Source: Shewanella pealeana ATCC 700345 (GTDB lineage: Bacteria > Pseudomonadota > Gammaproteobacteria > Enterobacterales > Shewanellaceae). From it: DNA of 64,000 bases. Position numbers and translations under genes: made by a program. The DNA lies in assembly GCF_000018285.1 (NCBI RefSeq), contig NC_009901.1, forward strand, positions 3,967,001 to 4,031,000. The letters run 5' to 3'. Below, one piece after another: positions 9,591 through 20,773 of the stretch (position 1 is its first letter; each line of letters starts with the position of its first letter). The notes under the pieces were generated by a model, which worked only from the letters and a program-made list of their open reading frames with translations, was not told where the DNA came from and searched no databases.

Positions 9591-9617
9591 AAGCCCAAAC
9601 TAATCCAGCTTGGGCTT
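9591..9617 (-). terminator. Rho-independent terminator after the small hypothetical gene
   Basis: AAGCCCAA/TTGGGCTT arms (9591-9598, 9610-9617) are followed on the minus strand by a run of six T. Confidence 0.75.
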
Positions 9618-9643
9618 CAATAGTGATCATGATGGTAATGAGT

Positions 9644-9892
9644 CTAGTGTTTGCCTGTCACGCCGTCACGGACCATATCTTTGCCCGTCTCATACACTTC
9701 ATCGGTGACCCAGCGAGCATGTAAAAGCTTATGATTATTATCAAACACCGCAACGAAGTGGCGACCATCTGCGTTATTGGTTGCCATGCCAACACCAGCC
9801 ACGCCCTCAAGGCCTAAACCACCCGTTTCAATCGACACTAACAAGCGTCTTAGGTCGTCTAGATTATCGATAACATTTTGCTCGTCACTCAT
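9644..9892 (-). CDS. Small conserved-looking hypothetical protein (82 aa)
   Basis: The protein begins MSDEQNVIDNLDDLRRLL and ends GKDMVRDGVTGKH. It has no signal peptide or TM helix. The middle (GVAGVGMATNNADGRHFVAVFDNNHKLLHARW, given here only as positions 31-62) looks like a small alpha/beta fold. I do not recognise the family. The ATG at 9892 is preferred to an in-frame TTG ten codons upstream because ATG is the stronger codon and the extra residues look non-conserved. It has its own terminator, so it is probably expressed alone. Confidence 0.65.
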   Translation of the reverse strand: MSDEQNVIDNLDDLRRLLVSIETGGLGLEGVAGVGMATNNADGRHFVAVFDNNHKLLHARWVTDEVYETGKDMVRDGVTGKH

Positions 9893-10192
9893 CTTCAATA
9901 CTCTTATCTCTTTACCCAGCAATAGAGCCCATTAGCCCTAAGCACATTATGCGGCGTACTTTACAGATCATAGCCGAGGATTAAAAGACTGCACTTCTAT
10001 TTTAAACAAAGGAAAATAGCGATAGAGACGATTTAATACCAATCAACATAGACGGCTGAGCGCAAATTAAGCAGGTGCTTATTTAGTCTATTAGCTTGGT
10101 CACAAATTGCAGCTTATTTTATTAAATTTGATTGAGCTCATGTAATACTCCGCCAGCGAAAACCCTACAATTAATAAGATGGATGCATACTG

Positions 10193-11557
10193 ATGTCAGA
10201 GATTAAATTTGGTGTATTAGGACAGTATTTTCATTGTCCAGTGAAAGGCGATTTTGAGTATGCGGCTCAAGCTTTGGTGCTCGTTGATAATAGCGGCGCT
10301 ATTTCATCAATTATCAACGAAAATGATGCCGATTTTCAAACACAGATCAGCGAGTTATCCGCTCGCAAACAACTCATCGAATTAAGCCCGACTCAGTATC
10401 TAATGCCAGGCATGGTTGACTTGCACGTACATGCGCCGCAATTTCCTCAAGCCGGAAAAGGGCTAGATCTGCCTCTATACGATTGGCTACAAGACTATAC
10501 TTTTCCGCTAGAAGCTAAATTTGAGGATATGGATTTTGCCAAGAAAATTTACCCAGAGTTAGTCCAGTCACTGCTCGCTAATGGCACCACCAGCGCAGTG
10601 TATTTTGCCACTATCCATAAAGACACGAGCGTTGAGCTTGCCCGTGAGTGTGTAAAGCAAGGTCAGCGCGGCTTTATCGGCAAGGTCAATATGGATGAGG
10701 CGAGTCAATGCCCAGCATTTTACATTGAGCCATCTACAAGCGACGCCCTAATCGACACAGAAAACTTTATTCAGCAAGTACAGGCACTCGAAGGCAACGA
10801 GCACAGATTAGTGTCGCCAGTAGTCACTCCGCGCTTTGTGCCAAGTTGCAGCAGCGAGATGCTGCAAGGCTTAGGCGAACTGGTACAAAAGTACCAGTGC
10901 CATGTGCAGACCCACTGCTCTGAAAGCGACTGGGCAAGGGATTACAGCCAAGAGAAGTACGGTAAAACAGACGTTGAGATCTACAGCGATTTTGGCTTAA
11001 TGACCAACAAAACCATTTTGGCACACTCGATATTCCTAACGCCGAATGATCACAAGGTGATTAAGGCGACAGGCGCCAGTATTGCCCACTGCCCGCTATC
11101 TAACATGTATTTTGCCAATGCGGCGATGCAGACCCGTGAGATCTTGGATAACGATCTAAAATGTGGTTTAGGTAGTGATTTAGCAGGCGCGCCAATTCCA
11201 TCGATTTTCCATACTTGTTTAGATGCGGTAAACCACTCGCGAGTTCGCGAAGATGGCACATCCACTTATCTGCCTGCTGATACTCGTGGTGAAAGCGGAT
11301 CGCGCATCTCATTCCTAGAGTCTTACTGGATGGCGACAGTTGGTGGCGGACAGGCAATAGATGCCAAAGTCGGTTTGTTCCAAGCAGGCTTCGAGTTCGA
11401 CGCCTTAGTGATTGATACCGCCGTTAGCGACAGCAATATCTTTATCCTTGATGAGATGGACAGCGCTAAAGACAAGCTTGAGAAAATCATCACCCTCAAT
11501 AGCCGCCAAAACATCCGCAAGGTGTGGGTCAAAGGTCAGTTGGTGGTAGAGAAGTAA
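10193..11557 (+). CDS. guaD: Guanine deaminase
   Basis: This 454-residue amidohydrolase-superfamily protein converts guanine to xanthine and ammonia. The metal-binding HxH is in MPGMVDLHVHAPQFPQ (about residues 74-86), followed by the guanine-deaminase signature GLDLPLYDWLQDYTFPLEAK. Further metal ligands are in VQTHCSES (His), LAHSIFL (His) and GLGSDLAGA (Asp). Length is normal for bacterial GuaD. It is convergent with an NCS2 purine permease across a bidirectional terminator, which fits uptake and deamination of guanine as a nitrogen or purine-salvage route. The upstream spacer (300 bases) shows no obvious purine riboswitch or PurR operator. Confidence 0.93.
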   Translation: MSEIKFGVLGQYFHCPVKGDFEYAAQALVLVDNSGAISSIINENDADFQTQISELSARKQLIELSPTQYLMPGMVDLHVHAPQFPQAGKGLDLPLYDWLQDYTFPLEAKFEDMDFAKKIYPELVQSLLANGTTSAVYFATIHKDTSVELARECVKQGQRGFIGKVNMDEASQCPAFYIEPSTSDALIDTENFIQQVQALEGNEHRLVSPVVTPRFVPSCSSEMLQGLGELVQKYQCHVQTHCSESDWARDYSQEKYGKTDVEIYSDFGLMTNKTILAHSIFLTPNDHKVIKATGASIAHCPLSNMYFANAAMQTREILDNDLKCGLGSDLAGAPIPSIFHTCLDAVNHSRVREDGTSTYLPADTRGESGSRISFLESYWMATVGGGQAIDAKVGLFQAGFEFDALVIDTAVSDSNIFILDEMDSAKDKLEKIITLNSRQNIRKVWVKGQLVVEK

Positions 11558-11595
11558 GCCACTTACTTTCTAAACTTAGTTGACTAGTCATATAA

Positions 11596-11630
11596 AAAAG
11601 GCTCAGAAGATCATCCTTCTGAGCCTTTTA
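11596..11630. terminator. Bidirectional terminator between guaD and the NCS2 permease
   Basis: Arms AAAGGCTCAGAA and TTCTGAGCCTTT (about 11598-11609 and 11617-11628) are flanked by A and T runs, serving both convergent genes. Confidence 0.85.
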
Positions 11631-11673
11631 TTTGTTTATCACTTTTACAGACTACTCATTTAAGCGAGTAGAA

Positions 11674-13059
11674 TTAATGCCCATCAACAAAAGCAAATTT
11701 GATAATAAACAGCAGAGCCACTAACGCCACGCCAGGGTGGATTTCACGCCAGCGATTGGTACCCGCTTTTAGCACACAGTAGGTAATAAAACCTGCCGCC
11801 ACGCCTTCGGTAATCGAGAAAGTAAACGGCATCATCACCGCGGTAATAAAGGCTGGAGCCGACTCGGTTAAGTCTTTACCATCAATTTTAGCCAGCTCTG
11901 ATGACATCAAAATGCCCACATAAACTAGCGCGCCAGCAACCGCGTAACCCGGTACCATAGCCGCCAATGGCGAGAAGAAGATCACCAGAATAAACAGTAG
12001 ACCGGCGACGATCGCAGTTAAGCCTGTGCGGCCACCCGCAGCGACACCTGCCGAACTTTCAATATAAGCGGTTACCGTAGAGGTCCCCATATAGGCGCCA
12101 GCGACTGAAGTTGCCGAGTCGGTCAACAAGGCTTGCTTCATGCGTGGAAAGCGGCCGCGCTTGTCGGTAAAGCCACACTTTTCTGTTACGCCAATCATTG
12201 TGCCAGAGCTATCAAATAGGCTCACAAGCGCAAACGAGAAAATCACCCCCATTAGCGCCACATCTAAAGATCCAGCAAGATCTAGCTGACCAAAGGTATT
12301 GGCGATGCTTGGTGGCATAGACACAATGCCGGTGTACTCGATATCGCCCATTAAGGCCGCAATAGCCGTCACGATAGCAATCGACACCAATACTGCAGAA
12401 TGGATACCACGAGAGGCTAGAATAACGATGATAAAGAAGCCTAACGCGCCTAACACACATTGCAGCGAGCTTAAGTCACCGACGGTGATCATAGTCGCAG
12501 GGCTTGCGACCACAATGCCCGCGTTACTAAAGCCAACCATGGCGATTAGCAAACCAATACCACTTGGAATACCTATGCGTAGACATTTTGGGATATTGGT
12601 TAAGATCCACGAGCGGATCCCTAATAGCGACACGATAGCAAAACAAACGGCGCCCCAAAAAATGGTGCCCATACCGATTTGCCAACTCACGCCCATGCCT
12701 ACGACAACAGAGAAGGCAAAAAAAGCATTGAGTCCCATTGCTGGCGCGAGTGCGATTGGCAAATTGGCAATTAAGCCCATGCCGATACAGCCGATAGCGC
12801 TGATCAAACAGGTAACCACAAACACCGCACTGGCATCCATACCAGCAGCAGATAGGATTTGTGGATTCACGAACACGATATACACCATGGTCATAAAGGT
12901 GGTGATACCCGCAATCACCTCAGTTGAGACTGAAGTGTTATGGGCTGATAATTTAAAAAAGCGCTCTAACAACCCACCACTTGCAGGTTGGGCAGAAGCA
13001 CAAGCTCCTACGGGCTCTTCATTAGTTGAAGCATGTTGTTTATTGCTTGGCGTACTCAT
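11674..13059 (-). CDS. NCS2 family purine (guanine/hypoxanthine/adenine) permease
   Basis: This 461-residue protein has about 12-14 hydrophobic segments and belongs to the AzgA/GhxP-like branch of NCS2 nucleobase:cation symporters. Signatures include EVIAGITTFMTMVYIVFVNP (TM1), ALAPAMGLNAFFAFSVV (TM3 broken helix), the TM8 region SLFDSSGTMIGVTEKCG and the TM10 region GTSTVTAYIESSAGVAAGGR. These supply the substrate-binding Asp/Glu residues. The convergent guanine deaminase gene strongly suggests guanine or hypoxanthine as a substrate. The N-terminus is short and cytosolic. Confidence 0.9.
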   Translation of the reverse strand: MSTPSNKQHASTNEEPVGACASAQPASGGLLERFFKLSAHNTSVSTEVIAGITTFMTMVYIVFVNPQILSAAGMDASAVFVVTCLISAIGCIGMGLIANLPIALAPAMGLNAFFAFSVVVGMGVSWQIGMGTIFWGAVCFAIVSLLGIRSWILTNIPKCLRIGIPSGIGLLIAMVGFSNAGIVVASPATMITVGDLSSLQCVLGALGFFIIVILASRGIHSAVLVSIAIVTAIAALMGDIEYTGIVSMPPSIANTFGQLDLAGSLDVALMGVIFSFALVSLFDSSGTMIGVTEKCGFTDKRGRFPRMKQALLTDSATSVAGAYMGTSTVTAYIESSAGVAAGGRTGLTAIVAGLLFILVIFFSPLAAMVPGYAVAGALVYVGILMSSELAKIDGKDLTESAPAFITAVMMPFTFSITEGVAAGFITYCVLKAGTNRWREIHPGVALVALLFIIKFAFVDGH

Positions 13060-13466
13060 AAATAGATTATTTCCAGTTTTACTTCACTCAACCCGCGTCC
13101 CAAACAGCTGCGCAACATCAATATTAAATTTACGACGCACACACTTAATCCCCTGAAAGCATATTTCTGGAGATGACGACTTAATGATTACGGTTTTAAC
13201 TAACGAGGGGCGCTATTGTAGAGTACAGACGGCATTAGGCATGAGTGATTAACATCACATATTGCAGAGTTATTTAGAAAACGGTCAACCTGAATAAACA
13301 CCTGCTCGATTAGCGATTTTCTTGGCAACAAAAAACCTTTGCCTGCCAACGAAAGCGTAACCAACAACACCTCAGGCTAAGCCTTTAGATACAAAGTAGT
13401 TATTGAGCTAAAACACGCTCAATGCTAGTGTCAGTTCAAGCTTGTACACACCCTAGGGAAACAATA
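13060..13466. other. Spacer between the divergent NCS2 permease and Spo0M-like genes
   Basis: About 400 bases without a believable gene. I looked on the minus strand for a guanine-riboswitch core and did not find the conserved purine-aptamer junction or loop sequences. Confidence 0.4.
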
Positions 13467-14219
13467 ATGCTAAAGAAAATCTTAGCCAGCGTCGGTATTG
13501 GCAAAGCCACCGTCGATACTATTTTACTGAATGAGCAGCTTAGAGCTGGTGAACCTTTTGCTATAGAGGTGGTGATCAAAGGCGGTGAAGTCGAGCAGGA
13601 GCTTAACGGTCTTGAGTTCGCAATTATGGCCGAAGCGAAAACCGAGCAACAAGTCGGTGACGATGAAGTGAAATACAACAAGAGTGTGGTGCTACAAAGC
13701 TGGAAGCCAATGCTCAAACAGACGATTCAACCAGGCGAAGTGATCACCCGCCAGTTCAATCTTGATCTACATCCAGAAGCCCCAGCCACGAGTCTTTTTG
13801 GCCATAGAATCGCTAAGGTCTGGCTGCAAACAGGTCTAGATATTAAAAACGGCATAGACGGCTCAGACAAAGACCCATTAGTGATCGTACCTTCCAATAC
13901 TCAGCTTGCTGTTCTGGATCTGATTGAGAGCAGCGGCTATCGCTTGTTTAAATCAGACATCGAAGTAGGCTATGTTCGAGCGCAAGGCTTTGCCTCGCAT
14001 CTACCTTGTTATCAAGAATATGAGTTTAAGCCACAATCTCGCTCATTCTTTGGCGCACGAGAACTAGAGGTGACTTTTGTTGATAATGGCGCAGAAACCG
14101 GCGTATTGATCGAAATAGACAGAGCCTTCTCTGGCGACGGTTACCACAGCGTGTCGATTCCTAATCACTGCGATACTGTAGAGAGCGTTCGTCCTTATAT
14201 AGAAAGATTACTGTCTTAG
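13467..14219 (+). CDS. Spo0M-like sporulation-control family protein
   Basis: This 250-residue soluble protein begins MLKKILASVGIGKATVDTIL, the characteristic start of the Spo0M/SpoOM family, which has an arrestin-like beta-sandwich. The conserved core includes RAGEPFAIEVVIKGG and TRQFNLDLHPEAPAT. The family was named for Bacillus but is common in non-sporulating proteobacteria, where its role is unclear; arrestin-like scaffolding is an inference. The ATG at 13467 has AGGGA just upstream, so the longer frame from 13422 was rejected. It has its own promoter region and a strong bidirectional terminator. Confidence 0.85.
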   Translation: MLKKILASVGIGKATVDTILLNEQLRAGEPFAIEVVIKGGEVEQELNGLEFAIMAEAKTEQQVGDDEVKYNKSVVLQSWKPMLKQTIQPGEVITRQFNLDLHPEAPATSLFGHRIAKVWLQTGLDIKNGIDGSDKDPLVIVPSNTQLAVLDLIESSGYRLFKSDIEVGYVRAQGFASHLPCYQEYEFKPQSRSFFGARELEVTFVDNGAETGVLIEIDRAFSGDGYHSVSIPNHCDTVESVRPYIERLLS

Positions 14220-14269
14220 CCTTACTCACTTAAGATAAAGCTACAACATAAACAACATAAACAACATAA

Positions 14270-14305
14270 AAAAGTGCCGATAAGCCATGCTTATCGGCAC
14301 TTTTT
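14270..14305. terminator. Bidirectional terminator between Spo0M-like and enolase-superfamily genes
   Basis: A 15-base perfect stem (AAAAGTGCCGATAAG / CTTATCGGCACTTTT) with a CCATG loop sits between A and T runs. Confidence 0.9.
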
Positions 14306-14384
14306 AAATCTGTCCGCTGAATTAGCTCGAAGCTAATATAAAGAGCTACAGCTAAGAGCTAACACTAGCTTATGAGACAACGTG

Positions 14385-17142
<2,758 letters not shown>

Positions 17143-17240
17143 AGGTAAATTCCACGCTGCCCCTTTTTGTTATTATTTAAGGAGCAAGCTTGATGCCGCC
17201 TTATGCTGTTAGCATAATCGATGCGGCGAGTTATATTGGG

Positions 17241-18596
17241 TTACAGCGCACTACCATTGGCAATCATGGTCGCGCGGATCTCTGCAACATTCAGGTCACG
17301 GATGTGACTTTGACTATCGATAGCTTGTATAGCGGCAACGCCTGCGGCGTGGCCTAATTCGAAACATTGGGCGGTGACTCGCGCCGACGCCAGCGCTTCG
17401 TGCTCTGCACTGAGACAGCGACCCGCGACTATGATGTTTTCACCCACTCGAGGGACTAGAGTGGCGAAAGGAATGTCGTAGTAATCATTTAGTAACCAGT
17501 GCAGCTTTGGCTTATCGCCCGAGTGCAACTCAATTGGCCAAGGTGTACGACAGATACCATCTTGCTGTTTGCGACAGTTAACCACATCATCATTAGTCAG
17601 TGTCTTCACCCCCTTGATAGAACGCGTCTGACGAATCCCCACTTCAACACCGGTATCAACCACGTAGGCATTGTCACACCCAGGCACAAACTCATTAAGG
17701 AACTTGGCATAGGCGCGAACTTGGCGACGACCAAAGACTTCGGCTTCGGTAAAGTCAACAGGGTCAATCACGTTCAACATACGACCATCTTGGCCTGCCA
17801 AACGAGTCGCATTAACCATCAGCTCGCCAGGACGTGTGGTCGGGAAGATCCAGATCTTATGACGTGGTAGCTCCCAGCCTAATTCATTATTCGCTTTTAG
17901 AATGTTCTCGGTCACTTTCGGCGGGCAGATGGTGTCCATACCGTAGTACTCTAGATACTGCTCCATATCCACGCCCGCGATACGGAAGAACATGGTTGGA
18001 TTTTGAATGCGACCTTCATCACCAAAGTAGGTATCAAGCCCTGCACGCGCGATGACGGCAGCATCACCTGAAGCGTCGATGATAATTTTTGCAAGAATAA
18101 TGCTCTGGCCTGCATTTGATTCAATCACCACACCTTTGAAGCTGTCGCCATCCATAATCACGCCTGTAACAGCAGTGTGATACAAGATATTCACCCCTGC
18201 GGCCGTTAACATATCATCCGCCACTTCACGCCATACTAGAGGGTCATGAGTAACGGTAAATGTCTTGCCATAGCGCTGTGGTGCAGTCACCCCATTATTA
18301 TCAGCTAATGCCTGACGGAAACGTTCGGTAAAGCCGAAAACAACCTGCTCTGGCCCGGCGGCTTCATCTTCGGTCGCCATATACATGCCACAAATTGTGC
18401 CAGACAGTCCTGCTACGGCAGCGCCGCCGCAGAAGCCATATTTTTCAACTAGGTAAGTACTCTTGCCCGCAGCCGATGCGGTTTCTGCAGCAGCAACGCC
18501 AGCAGGACCACCACCCACGACCAAGACATCGACCTCAGCCAAGATAGGTAGCTGTGGCACCTGTTCAAAGCGGTTAATAATTTGCCAATTTTTCAT
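17241..18596 (-). CDS. FAD-dependent oxidoreductase (FAD_oxidored family)
   Basis: This 451-residue protein has an N-terminal Rossmann dinucleotide site VDVLVVGGGPAGVAAAETA (GxGxxG) followed by an acidic end of strand 2 (YLVEKYG). Other FAD contacts are IIIDASGDAAVIARAG and IIVAGRCLSAEHEALASAR. It matches the large FAD_oxidored group, whose members reduce or dehydrogenate diverse organic substrates. The start at 18596 has GGAGT nearby; the longer frame from 18644 lacks a site and encodes a nonconserved stretch. It is the first gene of the operon with BCCT and the enolase-superfamily enzyme, and is divergent from a GntR regulator, so it probably performs an oxidation in the same pathway. Confidence 0.85.
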   Translation of the reverse strand: MKNWQIINRFEQVPQLPILAEVDVLVVGGGPAGVAAAETASAAGKSTYLVEKYGFCGGAAVAGLSGTICGMYMATEDEAAGPEQVVFGFTERFRQALADNNGVTAPQRYGKTFTVTHDPLVWREVADDMLTAAGVNILYHTAVTGVIMDGDSFKGVVIESNAGQSIILAKIIIDASGDAAVIARAGLDTYFGDEGRIQNPTMFFRIAGVDMEQYLEYYGMDTICPPKVTENILKANNELGWELPRHKIWIFPTTRPGELMVNATRLAGQDGRMLNVIDPVDFTEAEVFGRRQVRAYAKFLNEFVPGCDNAYVVDTGVEVGIRQTRSIKGVKTLTNDDVVNCRKQQDGICRTPWPIELHSGDKPKLHWLLNDYYDIPFATLVPRVGENIIVAGRCLSAEHEALASARVTAQCFELGHAAGVAAIQAIDSQSHIRDLNVAEIRATMIANGSAL

Positions 18597-18666
18597 TTTT
18601 ACTCCAAAGGATGCTGATATGAGCCAGACCAAGCTAATACACACCTAATATGCAGGTGATATTCAT

Positions 18667-18678
18667 CTGATATATCAG
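18667..18678. promoter_or_regulatory. Palindromic candidate operator between FAD oxidoreductase and GntR genes
   Basis: CTGATATATCAG is a perfect 12-base palindrome in the divergent promoter region. A related imperfect TATATTCCTGTATCAT follows about 15 bases later. Position and symmetry fit binding by the adjacent GntR/FCD dimer; this is inference. Confidence 0.4.
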
Positions 18679-18773
18679 TTGTTGGGGGCTAATATATTCC
18701 TGTATCATGCAGCGAACAAGTGAAAGCTACAAAACCGTGATCTAGATTGCGAAGATAGAAAAGGAGTGTGACG

Positions 18774-19421
18774 ATGATCATTAATGACGTAGCGAATAAA
18801 TCTGAATTTGCATACGACCAACTCGAAAAAATGATTACTTTCAGGGAGCTTAAGCCGGGTTCCATGGTCAGTGAGAAACAACTTTCAGAGCAACTCGGTG
18901 TTGGCCGAACGCCGGTTCGCGAAGCACTACAACGTTTATCCTACGAGCGAATGGTAGAAATCCATCCTAGGCGTGGCATTCAAATTCCACAGATCTCGTT
19001 AGAAAGCCAACTCAAGATCTTAGAGGTGCGCAGAGATGTCGAAGCATTGTGTGCGCGTTTTGCTGCGACCCGAGCCTCCGAGTCAGAAAAGATCCGTATG
19101 ACCAAGCTGGCTAATCAATTAGAAGCGAATGCCACCAAGCAAGATGACTTAGTCTATGCTCAGCTACTTAAGCAGATCCATATCTTGTTAGTTCAGGTCT
19201 CTAATAATGAATATCTGCAATTGGCGATGGCGCCATTGCAAGGGCTATCGCGTCGCTTCTGGTTCGCCTACAAGAATGAATCTAGCGATCTGGCCGATGC
19301 AGCGAATTTACATGCAACCATACTGCGTAAAATTGTTGCAGGTGATCCTGTTGCTGCCGTTGAAGCATCTTATGCGCTCAATGACTACCTCACTAACATG
19401 GCTCGGCGCACGATAAGCTAA
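18774..19421 (+). CDS. GntR family transcriptional regulator (FCD domain)
   Basis: This 215-residue regulator has an N-terminal winged helix-turn-helix (QLSEQLGVGRTPVREALQRL, about residues 36-56; PRRGIQIP wing) and an all-helical FCD effector domain from about residue 80 (LEVRRDVEALCARFAATRA). FCD regulators sense small carboxylates and usually repress an adjacent catabolic operon. AAGGAG at 18761-18766 places the start at the ATG at 18774 rather than the GTG at 18768. It is divergent from the FAD oxidoreductase/BCCT/enolase-superfamily operon, its likely target. Confidence 0.88.
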   Translation: MIINDVANKSEFAYDQLEKMITFRELKPGSMVSEKQLSEQLGVGRTPVREALQRLSYERMVEIHPRRGIQIPQISLESQLKILEVRRDVEALCARFAATRASESEKIRMTKLANQLEANATKQDDLVYAQLLKQIHILLVQVSNNEYLQLAMAPLQGLSRRFWFAYKNESSDLADAANLHATILRKIVAGDPVAAVEASYALNDYLTNMARRTIS

Positions 19422-19642
19422 ATATAAACAGCCAATTCACTACTCGTTAAAGAGTGGTATTAAATAAGGTGGAGCCGCCACTGGCTCCACTTTGTTAACT
19501 AGTGACACAGGGCTCAAGTAACCGAAAAAGTTAAAGTCTATACCGGATCCGCGATGGTAAGCAGCTGCTAGCCTGCTTACAGAAACTGCTACAGGGTCAG
19601 AAACTCATCTAAAACTCAGCTAGAGCAACACTAGAGTAACTT

Positions 19643-19671
19643 AAAAGCCAGCATCTTATTGCTGGCTTTTT
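19643..19671. terminator. Bidirectional terminator after the GntR gene
   Basis: Arms AAAAGCCAGC and GCTGGCTTTT with a T-tail on the plus strand lie between convergent genes. Confidence 0.75.
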
Positions 19672-19698
19672 GTTGAGATAAACACAAGTCCATTTGTT

Positions 19699-20394
19699 TT
19701 AACCCGCTTCTGGAATAGGCTTCTTTTCTGCTTCTCTGGTAATTTTATCCGCCCTTTCACGAGCCTCACGTTGACGCTCGTCAGTGGCTTTCCTCGATTC
19801 TAGCCTATACTCCTCAGCACGCTTTCTGGCTTCGCGTTCACGCTCTTGCGCCGCCTTACGTGTCTCACGATTATATTCATCACTATCCTTTATCGCATCG
19901 CGCTTATACTCCTCAGCACTCTTTCTCACTTCGCGTTCACGCTCTTGCTCCGCCTTACGTGTCTCACGATTATATTCATCACTATCCTTTATCGCATCGC
20001 GCTTATACTCCTCAGCACTCTTTCTCACTTCGCGTTCACGATCCTGCTCCATCTTACGTACTTCTCGATTGTACTCATCGCTATCTTTTCGAGTCTTACG
20101 CTTATACTCCTCAGTGCTCTTTCTCGCTTCGCGTTCACGCTCCTGAGCCGCCTTACGCTCCTCTCGATTGTACTCATCCGCATTCTTTCTAGCCTCACGC
20201 TGACGCTCTTCGGCTATCTTGCGCGCTTGCTTGTCTTGTTTTCTCTGCTCCTTATCCCACTCCCGCTGTTGCCTCTTCAAATCCTTTTGGGCCTGCTTCT
20301 CGGACTTTTCTGGCGGCTCAGCCATCACCGTAGGCACTAAGGCTACTAATGACATCATGACAAGTAGTGCTTTTAACCATTTAGTAACTCTCAT
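19699..20394 (-). CDS. Exported hendecad-repeat coiled-coil protein
   Basis: This 231-residue protein has a signal peptide (LLVMMSLVALVPTVMA, cleavage before EPPEK). The rest is extremely charged (Arg, Lys, Glu, Asp). From about residue 65 the sequence is an almost unbroken series of about 14 eleven-residue units such as KSAEEYKRDAI, KDSDEYNRETR and KAEQEREREVR. Three units form a 33-residue super-repeat. Eleven-residue periodicity predicts a nearly straight or right-handed coiled coil. At DNA level a 99-base unit is nearly identically duplicated (from 19861 and 19960). It should lie in the periplasm or be secreted. I do not recognise a family; a structural or cell-envelope spacer role is only a guess. 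GAGGGG upstream supports the ATG at 20394. Confidence 0.75.
   Translation of the reverse strand: MRVTKWLKALLVMMSLVALVPTVMAEPPEKSEKQAQKDLKRQQREWDKEQRKQDKQARKIAEERQREARKNADEYNREERKAAQEREREARKSTEEYKRKTRKDSDEYNREVRKMEQDREREVRKSAEEYKRDAIKDSDEYNRETRKAEQEREREVRKSAEEYKRDAIKDSDEYNRETRKAAQEREREARKRAEEYRLESRKATDERQREARERADKITREAEKKPIPEAG
19861..20058. repeat. 99-bp tandem duplication within the coiled-coil gene
   Basis: Two nearly identical 99-base units (starting at 19861 and 19960) correspond to 33 codons, or three 11-residue repeats. More diverged copies flank them. High identity suggests recent slippage or recombination. Confidence 0.8.
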
Positions 20395-20773
20395 CTTCAG
20401 ACCCCTCGCGACTCGGCGCAATAGCAATCACAATTTGGCTTAATCAGCCCTGAGTTCCCAAAAAATCAAGCTGAAGCTTCACCTCATTTAATTTCATTAT
20501 AGCTAAGCTAGAGAAGGCCCCTGTCTGCAGGGGAATTAAGCACATTGTTCCATTTTCACTCGACGCAGGTCATATATTCGAGATTTATAAATAAATATTA
20601 ATCTAAATCGCTTATTTTTCACTCTTTCAAGGATATCCCACAGCTAAATAAGTATGGCAGTATATGCTGCCCTAAAAAGGCATGACCAAACACAAATAAC
20701 CAAATAAAAACAAAAGTTTAATAACAAAAAGGTCACTTACTGCAACAACTTAACCTATTTTGCAAGGAATCAT
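20395..20773. other. Divergent spacer upstream of gltS
   Basis: About 380 AT-rich bases with promoters for the coiled-coil gene and gltS. A small inverted repeat GGCAGTATATGCTGCC occurs near 20655-20670. No gene is evident. Confidence 0.4.

Noticed and set aside
12299..13156. 285-codon plus-strand open frame opposite the NCS2 permease gene
   Set aside because: It is a shadow of the permease codon pattern; the permease is a clear family match and this product has no domain.
13060..13260. Possible purine riboswitch upstream of the NCS2 permease (minus strand)
   Set aside because: The conserved junction and loop sequences of the purine aptamer are not there.
19861..20160. Regular repeats that might suggest a CRISPR array
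   Set aside because: Repeats are in-frame within a coding sequence, directly adjacent, with no unique spacers.
19784..20340. Several long plus-strand open frames opposite the coiled-coil gene
   Set aside because: They are antisense by-products of the repetitive Arg/Glu codons; their products are Ser/Leu/Arg-rich repeats without start signals.
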